The notes under the pieces were generated by a model that searched no databases, was not told the origin of the DNA, and worked only from the letters and a program-made list of their open reading frames with translations. Position numbers and translations under genes: made by a program. DNA of 64,000 bases. Origin: Bacteroidaceae bacterium (GTDB lineage Bacteria; Bacteroidota; Bacteroidia; Bacteroidales; Bacteroidaceae). Positions 1 to 6,910 of the stretch are shown in pieces (position 1 is the stretch's first letter; each line of letters opens with the position of its first letter). The stretch spans positions 1 through 64,000 of the forward strand of contig JAFXGV010000026.1 of assembly GCA_017536765.1 (NCBI GenBank), in the 5' to 3' direction.

Positions 1-1
1 A

Positions 2-100
2 AAGGCTTTAGAAGACTACATCGAATACTACAACAATAAAAGAATAAAATACCGGTTAAAAGGAAAGAGCCCGGTGGAGTACCGAACTCTTTACCAATAA
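2..100 (+). CDS. IS3-family transposase OrfB, C-terminal fragment (cut by window edge)
   Basis: The frame beginning at base 2 reads to a TAA at 98-100 and encodes 32 residues. They contain [19 protein letters not shown] followed by VEYR, the hallmark C-terminal end of the DDE integrase domain in IS3/IS150 transposases. The catalytic DDE residues would lie upstream and are not visible. The truncation comes from the window border, not necessarily from the genome. Confidence 0.9.
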   Translation, partial: KALEDYIEYYNNKRIKYRLKGKSPVEYRTLYQ

Positions 101-116
101 AACTATTTATTAATCC

Positions 117-140
117 GTCCAACTTTTCGGGGTCACTTCA
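117..140 (+). repeat. Right terminal inverted repeat of the IS3-family element
   Basis: The 24 bases from GTCC to GTCACTTCA match the general form of IS3/IS150 right ends (GTCCAACTTTTCGGGGTCA core). They lie 16 bases after the transposase stop codon, as expected for this group. The left copy is outside the window. Confidence 0.75.
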
Positions 141-209
141 TTTTAAGGGAGGGCTTTTTTACGTTTTGTACCAAAAAAAGCACCTTTTGAGCGCCTTTAT
201 GCGCTTTAA

Positions 210-647
210 GTGAAAAAAACGATGCTTTTGAGTGAAAAAGAAATACACTTTTTCTTGGCAATTTTGTTGCATAAAATAAAACGTACGCAGTTTATGACAG
301 ACGTAATGGAAAAACTGAAGAAAAGATACACAAGAATGCTGGGCTGCGAACCGCCATTCTTTGTAGATAATGGTTATACCATTGAGAAATTTGCTGCCGA
401 CTTAGGAACAAACCGCAGTTACGCATCGAAATTCACAAACTGCGCATTGGGGATATCCTTCCCCACCCTGCTCAACAAATTGAGGCTTGCACATTTCATT
501 CGTCTTAAAAGCGAGAACCCCGGCACCCCCATAAAGACACTTGCCGAAAAATGCGGGTTCAAGAACAGTTTTTCGTTTCGCAGGGCATTCAAAAGCGAAT
601 ATGGGGTATCGGCAAGCGAGTATTTCAAAAGCACATTAAGAGACTAA
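210..647 (+). CDS. Short AraC-type DNA-binding protein, possibly the remnant of a longer regulator
   Basis: The product is 145 residues. The C-terminal two thirds form an AraC/XylS double helix-turn-helix: YTIEKFAADLGTNRSYASKF is the first helix pair and IKTLAEKCGFKNSFSFRRAFK the second. No sensor, ligand-binding or membrane part is present, although Bacteroidales AraC proteins with this type of tail are usually much longer. The start used is GTG at 210, directly after an in-frame TAA at 207-209; an ATG at 222 is an alternative. An IS end stops only 70 bases upstream, so the gene may have lost its 5' part. It converges with, and overlaps by 3 bases, the DUF1573 gene. Target genes are unknown. 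Confidence 0.7.
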   Translation: MKKTMLLSEKEIHFFLAILLHKIKRTQFMTDVMEKLKKRYTRMLGCEPPFFVDNGYTIEKFAADLGTNRSYASKFTNCALGISFPTLLNKLRLAHFIRLKSENPGTPIKTLAEKCGFKNSFSFRRAFKSEYGVSASEYFKSTLRD

Positions 648-1033
648 TCCTCCTCTTGGGGAAGCACCATCGCCTTTATGCGCACCACTTTTTTGCGGGG
701 GCGCGTGTTGGTATATACATATATGCTCTTGAGGTATAGCCCTTCGCGGTTTTTGGGATAGAATGTAACAAAAACCTGCCCCTTGTCACCGGGCTGTATA
801 TCATCCTTTGAGTGCGTTGCATAGGTGCAACCACATTTCAAATAGAGGCCCTCTATGCGCATAGGCTTATCGCCCGTGTTCACCACATCGAACACACAAG
901 TTACGGAATCGGTACTTGCCGACAGGTTACCGAAATCGTGTACCTTTTTGGGCAGATGCACCTGAGCCTGGGCCGCCAAATTGAGCGGCAACAGTAGAAA
1001 GCAGAATAATATGAATGTGATTTTGCTATTCAT
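644..1033 (-). CDS. DUF1573 secreted protein
   Basis: The product is 129 residues with a signal peptide (MNSKITFILFCFLLLPLNLAAQAQ) and one DUF1573 domain of immunoglobulin-like beta-sandwich type: HDFGNL near the start, then VFDVVNTGDKPMRIEGLYLKCGC and VFVTFYPKNREG. DUF1573 proteins are abundant exported proteins of Bacteroidota with no settled biochemical role. The ATG at 1033 is preferred over an upstream alternative start because a TATCTTCG -7 element lies at 1041-1048, leaving almost no leader. It follows the DUF4249 gene on the same strand but seems to have its own promoter. Confidence 0.85.
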   Translation of the reverse strand: MNSKITFILFCFLLLPLNLAAQAQVHLPKKVHDFGNLSASTDSVTCVFDVVNTGDKPMRIEGLYLKCGCTYATHSKDDIQPGDKGQVFVTFYPKNREGLYLKSIYVYTNTRPRKKVVRIKAMVLPQEED

Positions 1034-1040
1034 TGTGCCA

Positions 1041-1048
1041 CGAAGATA
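1041..1048 (-). promoter_or_regulatory. -7 promoter element (TATCTTCG) of the DUF1573 gene
   Basis: On the minus strand TATCTTCG matches the Bacteroidota -7 form TAnnTT(T/C)G. It ends 7 bases before the ATG, so the predicted transcript would start at or just before the start codon. No TTTG is seen 19-21 bases upstream. Confidence 0.5.
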
Positions 1049-1090
1049 GAACAATATAATCGAACTTACTTTATTACAACCTATTTTTTA

Positions 1091-1924
1091 CTATCTTGCT
1101 ATTAAAAGATATTCCGTGGAACCATAACCGAACCAATACCCAAGAGCACCACTGACGTTTGAGTATGGATTCCTATTATATCTGAAGAACGGGTTTCTAC
1201 CGACTCCTACAAAATTTTTATAATCGTCCCAAAAGCGGTATGCAGCGGCATCTATCTGTGCATATTTAACATATACAACATCACCTTTCTGTAACTCGTA
1301 ATTCTGCCCTTCCTTATCATAAATGTTCAACGAAGGCAGTTCTAACGTAATTTCTGCGGGAAATGAATATTCAGCATCATCAATTGTGGCCATATTGGAG
1401 GAATAGAACATAGCATCACGCCCTAACACGCGAACAAAAAACTTGTAATAGTTCTTCTCATCGGGGTTATCTGTTATAACAGCCTTTATTTTATTATTTT
1501 CATCTAAATATACCTTTTCGGCATTTGCAGGCTTGGGTATTGTAGCAGTGGCCTCGGCATAGAAGTCTTCATACTTAACGGTAAGTTTATATGTTTTTCC
1601 AATCTCGCCACGCATATCACCTGTTGTATATACATAGGGAGGATACATCTCGGAATCGTATTTTCCCGTGAGCACCACTTCACGCTCACCATCGGAAACA
1701 ACTACTTTTGCCCATTTGATGACATAATCATAAATCTCGTCTACCTCTTCACGATTCGTCGATACGGGTATTGTCTTACTTAGCATAACCACAGGGAAGC
1801 CATCGACATCTATCCACCCCTCCACCACCATTTGCGGTGCAGCGGTAATGAGGTCATCCCTGGTGCACGCTGTGGAGAGCGTGACACAGAGTAAGCATAT
1901 TATATATTGTATGTATTTTACCAT
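1091..1924 (-). CDS. DUF4249 lipoprotein, partner of the adjacent TonB-dependent receptor
   Basis: The product is 277 residues with a lipobox (LSTAC, Cys20), so a surface or periplasmic lipoprotein is expected. The VVEGWIDVDGFPVVMLSKTIPV segment near the N-terminus, the middle beta-rich region and the C-terminal GALGYWFGYGSTEY are characteristic of DUF4249. DUF4249 genes usually sit directly downstream of a TonB-dependent receptor lacking a SusD partner; here the gap is 12 bases. By analogy it may serve as a substrate-binding or lid lipoprotein, but the substrate is unknown. Confidence 0.85.
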   Translation of the reverse strand: MVKYIQYIICLLCVTLSTACTRDDLITAAPQMVVEGWIDVDGFPVVMLSKTIPVSTNREEVDEIYDYVIKWAKVVVSDGEREVVLTGKYDSEMYPPYVYTTGDMRGEIGKTYKLTVKYEDFYAEATATIPKPANAEKVYLDENNKIKAVITDNPDEKNYYKFFVRVLGRDAMFYSSNMATIDDAEYSFPAEITLELPSLNIYDKEGQNYELQKGDVVYVKYAQIDAAAYRFWDDYKNFVGVGRNPFFRYNRNPYSNVSGALGYWFGYGSTEYLLIAR

Positions 1925-1936
1925 ATTTACATCCTG

Positions 1937-3955
1937 TTAAAATTTATAGTAAAAACTTATCGATGGCAGGATCCTCGTAAAAAACCTTACGCTTGCATAA
2001 TAAAATTTACCCTTATACACTTTCAAACGATTATATAAATCGTTTTTGGACAATAAAACATTGTATAACGAGATATTAACCCCCATTGTTTTCCCCCTGC
2101 GGTTAACTATATCATAATTGGCGGAGATATCCAAACGTGAATAAGATCTGGTCCTGTTTGCATTGTGTTCACCAAATTCCGAAACAATATTACCATTAAG
2201 TATGTAAAATTGTTTTGGTGCTGTGAACGGATTCCCTGACGCAAAGACAAAAACAGCGCCAAAATCCCATTTTTTATTCAAGCGGTAGGTGCAAACTGCG
2301 TTAAGTTCGTGGATTCGTTCGTGGTTGGCCGGTATATATTTATTGCCATATTGTGGAAATTTCCTCAAAGCCCTGCCATATGAATAGGATACCCAACCAA
2401 CGACGGCGCCGACATTCTTTTTCGCAATAACATTCACACCATAATTCTTACCATTACCCTTGAGCAACACATTATTTATAGAATACTCTTTATTGTAGAT
2501 GTCGAGCGGTGTAGCATTGTATTCTATTTGATTAAATAGTCTCTTGTAATACAGGTTCACTCCAACACTATACCTGTTATCGAGCAGGCCTTCAGAGTAG
2601 GCAAAATGGAATGAATGGGCCGAATATGGTTTCTTATCGACATCACAAGATAGCCAAAACTCCACAGGCAACCCCATACTTGTGAAACCTGTATTGAGCA
2701 TATATTGCCGGTGAAGGGTGTATCCTACCTCGAAACAACCTGCGAATATATTATCATACAACAGTTTTGCCGACGGGTTCACGGAACAATGCGTGTAATC
2801 GATTGTTTCGTTCGCGTATGCAACTCCTTTTGCAGCAAGTTCATATCTTAAATTATAGGAAATCTCCCCGCTGTATTTTGCGTATAGCGAGGCCTCGTAA
2901 GTGTTAAAATCCCGAGTATCGGATACAGGATTTATCGACGACTCTTCAAATTGTGGCCTTTGCGGTTCAATATGATGATTGACAAAGGAAAAGCCCGCAG
3001 CCAGGTTATGGTAGCGCGCATCAGCATTGTAACCAAGGTCGTAAATTCTTGATGGTAAAGCCACGCAGGTGCCACCGCCTGCAACGAACATTTTGTTTTT
3101 ATATCCCGTATAATATATCGATTGATTTACTTTTATGGCACCACTATGTTTCCAATGAATGGAGGCTAAAGTGTTACCCCACTTCACATCGGTTGAAAAA
3201 TCGACATTCGAATCATCTAAAGAGATCTCATCCTTTCCGCTATAAAAATCTACGCATATTGTATTTTTATTATTAAATTTATGTAAATAGGATATATTAA
3301 CATCACCAAACGAGTAACGTACCCTGCTATCTTCAAACTTAAGGAGAGATGCATATAACAAGTTTAGATATGATGCGCGAAACGAAATGGAAAGAAGCGA
3401 TTTCTCACTTACCGGCAAGCGCAAATTACCCTGCGAGGAAAGTACACCCACATCGAACGAACCGGTGGGTTTTGGCGGTATGGTATCATAGAGTGTCATA
3501 TTTAGTATGCCGCCAATGCGGTTTGCAGTTGTAGCTGCATCGCTGTGTGTGGTAAGAGACATACTTGAAAAATGCGCAGGATTGAATACAGAGAAGAGGC
3601 CCAGCATATGTGCAGGATTGTAAACCGGCACATTCTCTATGGAAATGAGATTGTGAGAATTGTCGCAACCATATATGTGCAATCCGGCATCATATTCGGC
3701 ATTGGTTTGCACTCCGGGCAGGAATTGGGAATATCTGAGTGGATCGGCATTGCCAAGAATCTTTGGGAAGCGATGCATAATATCCATCTTCAGAGAAAAA
3801 ACACCGGCGTATGATATTTTCAGTGGCGATTGGTTTATTGAACTTTCAACAACCACTGCATCAAGACAATGTGCAACCGAGTCTTTTTCAATACCGTAAA
3901 GCGGAACTTGAAAAAACGTAAAAATTATAAGAATGTATAGGAAACGGGTATGCAC
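1937..3955 (-). CDS. TonB-dependent outer-membrane receptor paired with DUF4249
   Basis: A gated outer-membrane transporter of about 672 residues. The plug domain holds DPLRYSQFLPGVQTNAEYDA, IYGCDNSHNLISIENVPVYN and an IGGILNM segment; the remainder is beta-barrel ending in aromatic FYYKF. The N-terminal carboxypeptidase-like extension common in SusC proteins is missing or very short. An upstream TTG at 3982 would lie inside the hairpin at 3971-4002, so the GTG at 3953-3955, which gives a clean signal peptide (HTRFLYILIIFTFFQVPLYG), is preferred. Cotranscription with the DUF4249 gene is likely. The substrate cannot be read from sequence. Confidence 0.85.
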   Translation of the reverse strand: MHTRFLYILIIFTFFQVPLYGIEKDSVAHCLDAVVVESSINQSPLKISYAGVFSLKMDIMHRFPKILGNADPLRYSQFLPGVQTNAEYDAGLHIYGCDNSHNLISIENVPVYNPAHMLGLFSVFNPAHFSSMSLTTHSDAATTANRIGGILNMTLYDTIPPKPTGSFDVGVLSSQGNLRLPVSEKSLLSISFRASYLNLLYASLLKFEDSRVRYSFGDVNISYLHKFNNKNTICVDFYSGKDEISLDDSNVDFSTDVKWGNTLASIHWKHSGAIKVNQSIYYTGYKNKMFVAGGGTCVALPSRIYDLGYNADARYHNLAAGFSFVNHHIEPQRPQFEESSINPVSDTRDFNTYEASLYAKYSGEISYNLRYELAAKGVAYANETIDYTHCSVNPSAKLLYDNIFAGCFEVGYTLHRQYMLNTGFTSMGLPVEFWLSCDVDKKPYSAHSFHFAYSEGLLDNRYSVGVNLYYKRLFNQIEYNATPLDIYNKEYSINNVLLKGNGKNYGVNVIAKKNVGAVVGWVSYSYGRALRKFPQYGNKYIPANHERIHELNAVCTYRLNKKWDFGAVFVFASGNPFTAPKQFYILNGNIVSEFGEHNANRTRSYSRLDISANYDIVNRRGKTMGVNISLYNVLLSKNDLYNRLKVYKGKFYYASVRFFTRILPSISFYYKF

Positions 3956-3970
3956 AACATTATATAATAC

Positions 3971-4002
3971 ATTAGATAGCAAGGCACGCCTTGCTATCTA
4001 AT
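3971..4002 (-). terminator. Strong hairpin between lipoprotein and TonB-receptor genes
   Basis: Two 15-base arms (3971-3985 and 3988-4002) pair perfectly around a 2-base loop. On the minus strand it follows the stop of the lipoprotein gene and precedes the receptor. There is no long T-run after it, so it may be a weak terminator or an mRNA-stabilising hairpin giving unequal expression of the two genes. Confidence 0.5.
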
Positions 4003-4013
4003 ATTTTATGATT

Positions 4014-5390
4014 TTAATCCTTTAACATATTTGAATAATCTTCGAGCAATCGCTCTGCCGTATTTATTACCTTCTTAAAGTCGTCTTTATTAAAGAACTC
4101 ATCAAAAGCATAGGATGTATCGTCATCGGCAAATACAATAACAGGAGAATAGTTCCAGTAGCTGTAATAGTACTCGTTCTCGAAGAAGGGCTTCAGTTCC
4201 ACATCGGCATATTTCTTATTATTATTGTCATAATAGAGGCCCAAATCCATAAGTTTATTTGCCTTGTTTATGTAATCTTTGAAAGTTTCCTCGTTACTTT
4301 CATTCTCCTCGGCTTTGCTTATATAGTCGTTGTAGCTCACAACATTGCTGCACATTCCCTTTATCTGCACCTGGCCCAGGATGTCTATATTAAGAGCCAA
4401 GTTGTCGCAACCATAAAATTCCTCATTATCGGCATCTACGTCGGCATTTAGCGTTATCTTGAATACCTGTTTGTTGTTGTGCTTCATTACATAGGAGATA
4501 CCGGAACCTTTCTCGGGTATATAGTTAATTTTGTCAAATTCTATTGTGTAATCACCTATTACGATAGAAGGCTGAACAAAATATCTATCCTTGCTCAAAT
4601 CGAAATTCTCACCTTCCATAGAAGACAAGTCGGTTTTAATATTCAAGGTAACCATTGCTCTGCCACTGCGTGTAAGAGTTATGGTAATATTCTCGGGCAC
4701 CTGTATATAGTTTTCTGTTATATCTATTATTTCCGAATAAGAGCTATTCTCCCAATTATATTGATAATCCCAATCCTCGGTATCGGATACATACACTTTT
4801 TTAGTGTCACCCGATGCTATCAACTCAATAACACACTGGTTTAAGTCGGCATCCTTCATCTTAAATTGCAAGGTATTAGACTCGGTATATTTCCAATTCC
4901 CATTCTTTGCCTCAAAGGAGCCTTTGAAGTTAGATGCAGCATAGATTGCAGTGTAGTAGTTGTATGTTATGCCATAACCCCATTCATCTTTCTCGTTTGA
5001 GGTTCCGGTATGCTTTATTATTGCATCCATACACTCCTCGAGCCACTCAGCAATAGGTTCAGAATCGTAATTATCGCCACAATATTCAGCCGTGAGATAT
5101 TCAACAAGATTACTTACCTCCTCGAAATTATCGGCAGGATACTCTTGCATAAAATCCAACGCCGCGTTCTCGAGTTTACTTTTTTGTGCCTCGGGGGTAA
5201 ACTCGTTGATATTTCCACCTGTACCAGTGTTATCACCACCGGTATTGTCGCCACCACCGGTATTGTCGCCACCACCGGTATTACCACCATCTTGTTCAGT
5301 GGGATCGTCTTCATCACTACCGCAAGATACCAAACTTGCTGTACACAAAACGCCAAACATCAGCGCTAAAGCAAATACTATTTTTTTCAT
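4014..5390 (-). CDS. Large lipoprotein of unknown function with Gly/Asp/Asn/Thr repeat linker
   Basis: The product is 458 residues with a lipobox (SLVSC, Cys23). An acidic stretch and a flexible linker of tandem GGGDNT units (residues about 35-60) follow, then a mainly beta-rich C-terminal part with many Tyr, Asn and Asp residues. No enzymatic motif is recognised. The linker is typical of lipoproteins exported to the Bacteroidota cell surface. It lies upstream of the TonB-receptor/DUF4249 pair on the same strand, separated by a hairpin, so a shared surface role is possible but unproven. Confidence 0.75.
   Translation of the reverse strand: MKKIVFALALMFGVLCTASLVSCGSDEDDPTEQDGGNTGGGDNTGGGDNTGGDNTGTGGNINEFTPEAQKSKLENAALDFMQEYPADNFEEVSNLVEYLTAEYCGDNYDSEPIAEWLEECMDAIIKHTGTSNEKDEWGYGITYNYYTAIYAASNFKGSFEAKNGNWKYTESNTLQFKMKDADLNQCVIELIASGDTKKVYVSDTEDWDYQYNWENSSYSEIIDITENYIQVPENITITLTRSGRAMVTLNIKTDLSSMEGENFDLSKDRYFVQPSIVIGDYTIEFDKINYIPEKGSGISYVMKHNNKQVFKITLNADVDADNEEFYGCDNLALNIDILGQVQIKGMCSNVVSYNDYISKAEENESNEETFKDYINKANKLMDLGLYYDNNNKKYADVELKPFFENEYYYSYWNYSPVIVFADDDTSYAFDEFFNKDDFKKVINTAERLLEDYSNMLKD
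5233..5290. repeat. 18-base in-frame tandem repeat coding for a GGGDNT linker
   Basis: A unit of CACCGGTATTGTCGCCAC is repeated two full times plus a partial copy. As the unit is a multiple of three, copy-number change would alter linker length without breaking the reading frame. Confidence 0.7.
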
Positions 5391-5420
5391 AGTTTTTAAG
5401 TTTTTATTTGATAATTTTTA

Positions 5421-5428
5421 CAAAATTA
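5421..5428 (-). promoter_or_regulatory. Candidate -7 element of the 458-residue lipoprotein gene
   Basis: The minus strand reads TAATTTTG, matching TAnnTTTG, 30 bases before the ATG. A -33 TTTG at the usual spacing is not present, so this is tentative. Confidence 0.35.
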
Positions 5429-5561
5429 AATCAATATTCCAAAAACACTTCATTTCCTTCACAAATTAACAGAAACAAAGTTGTGATTTAACACTAATTA
5501 ACCATCGGCAACTCTTAAGAAGCAGAATTATATTACACATAGAAGGAATGTATTTGATAAA

Positions 5562-5594
5562 TTTGTTTTATTTATCTGCCCTTTATTATTTTTG
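5562..5594 (+). promoter_or_regulatory. Bacteroidota-type promoter of the alcohol dehydrogenase gene
   Basis: TTTG at 5562-5565 and TATTTTTG at 5587-5594 are separated by 21 bases, matching the -33/-7 consensus. The transcript would start near 5600, about 60 bases before the ATG. Confidence 0.65.
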
Positions 5595-5661
5595 TATTAA
5601 AAGTAATGCAAAAATGATAGGTTAAGAGAGTAATTAAATGTATAACTAACACATATACTGT

Positions 5662-6831
5662 ATGAACAATTTTATTTATGACATACCTGTAAGGGTATAT
5701 TTCGGCGAGAACCAATTAGGGTACCTCGGCGACGAGTTAAAGAGATATGGCAAGCGTGTATTGCTCACATATGGTGGCGGCTCCATCAAGCGTATCGGCT
5801 TGTACGACCGCGTAATGGCCGAACTGCAAAAGGGCGGATTTGAGGTTTATGAGCTTTCGGGCATTGAGCCCAACCCGCGTATAGAATCGGTGCGCAAGGG
5901 TGCAGCCCTCTGCAAGGAGCATAACATTGATGTACTGCTGGCTGTTGGTGGCGGTTCCACAATAGATGCCACAAAATTTATGGCGGCAGGTGCCTGCGTG
6001 GAACACGATGCCTGGGATTTTCTCAACGACAAATGGGCTCCGATAAAAGAGGCTTTGCCCATTGTATCAGTTCTCACGCTGTCGGCCACCGGTTCCGAGA
6101 TGGATTGCGGAGGTGTTATAAGCAACCCCGAAACAAAGGACAAGATAGGCCGTCTGGCACCTCCTATGCTGCCGAAGGCATCGTTCCTCGACCCCACACT
6201 TACCTACTCGGTGAGCCCCTACCAAACGGCTTGCGGCGCGGTGGATATGTTCTCTCACATAATTGAGGTATATTTTAATATGGAACCCGACCTTTATATG
6301 CTCGACTGCTTTATGGAGGGTATGATGAAAACCATAATAAAATATGCGCCCGTGGCAATGAAAGAACCCGACAATTACGAGGCACGCGCCAACCTTATGT
6401 GGACATCGTCGTGGGCTATAAACGGTTTTGTAAATGGTGGCAAACGCCAAGAGTGGAGCTGCCACCCTATGGAGCACGAGCTGTCGGCAATTTACGACAT
6501 TACCCACGGGCTTGGGCTTGCGCTGCTCACACCACGTTGGTTGGAATATTGCCTCGACGAAAGCACGGTATCTAAATACGTACAATTTGCAGTCAATGTA
6601 TTTGGAATCGACAGCAATCTGCCACCTATGGAGATTGCACGCGAGGGCATTAAACGCCTTTCACAATTCTTCTTCGATACACTTGGCCTTGCCCGCACAT
6701 TCACCGAGGTGGGTATAAAGCGCGAGGATTTCCCCGTTATGGCAAAAAAATCGTGTGGCGGTGGTGTGCTTAAAGGATTCAAGCACCTGCAACAGGCCGA
6801 CATAGAAAAGATTTTCGAAATGTGTATGTAA
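5662..6831 (+). CDS. Iron-containing alcohol dehydrogenase, YqhD/butanol-dehydrogenase type
   Basis: A cytoplasmic group III (metal-dependent) alcohol dehydrogenase of 389 residues, the usual family length. The cofactor-binding GGGS motif is at residues 97-100. Asp195, His199, His268 and His282 align with the metal ligands of E. coli YqhD (Asp194, His198, His267, His281). The motif HPMEHELSAIYDITHGLGLA is nearly identical to the family signature. The expected activity is NADPH-dependent reduction of aldehydes to alcohols, either detoxification or fermentation. Alone in its transcription unit, with a good promoter and a palindromic terminator. Substrate preference cannot be told from sequence. 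Confidence 0.93.
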   Translation: MNNFIYDIPVRVYFGENQLGYLGDELKRYGKRVLLTYGGGSIKRIGLYDRVMAELQKGGFEVYELSGIEPNPRIESVRKGAALCKEHNIDVLLAVGGGSTIDATKFMAAGACVEHDAWDFLNDKWAPIKEALPIVSVLTLSATGSEMDCGGVISNPETKDKIGRLAPPMLPKASFLDPTLTYSVSPYQTACGAVDMFSHIIEVYFNMEPDLYMLDCFMEGMMKTIIKYAPVAMKEPDNYEARANLMWTSSWAINGFVNGGKRQEWSCHPMEHELSAIYDITHGLGLALLTPRWLEYCLDESTVSKYVQFAVNVFGIDSNLPPMEIAREGIKRLSQFFFDTLGLARTFTEVGIKREDFPVMAKKSCGGGVLKGFKHLQQADIEKIFEMCM

Positions 6832-6858
6832 TAGCAAAATTTACAAAATATACATAGT

Positions 6859-6896
6859 AAGCAAAGGGGTGGCAATCGATTGCCACCCCTTTGCTT
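6859..6896. terminator. 38-base perfect palindrome between convergent genes
   Basis: Arms 6859-6877 and 6878-6896 are exact reverse complements with no spare loop bases. It sits between the 3' ends of the alcohol dehydrogenase (+) and the secreted protease (-) and can act on both strands. Confidence 0.75.
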
Positions 6897-6910
6897 GTAA
6901 TTATAGGTTT

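Larger units (their letters stand above)
1..140 (+). mobile_element. IS3-family insertion sequence, 3' end only
   Basis: The window opens inside an insertion sequence. The last 33 codons of an IS3-type transposase (OrfB) are followed by a terminal repeat ending in GTCACTTCA at position 140, the usual mirror of IS3/IS150-type left ends. The left part lies outside the window, so completeness and target duplication cannot be judged. Family assignment rests on the transposase C-terminus and the terminal repeat. Confidence 0.85.
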
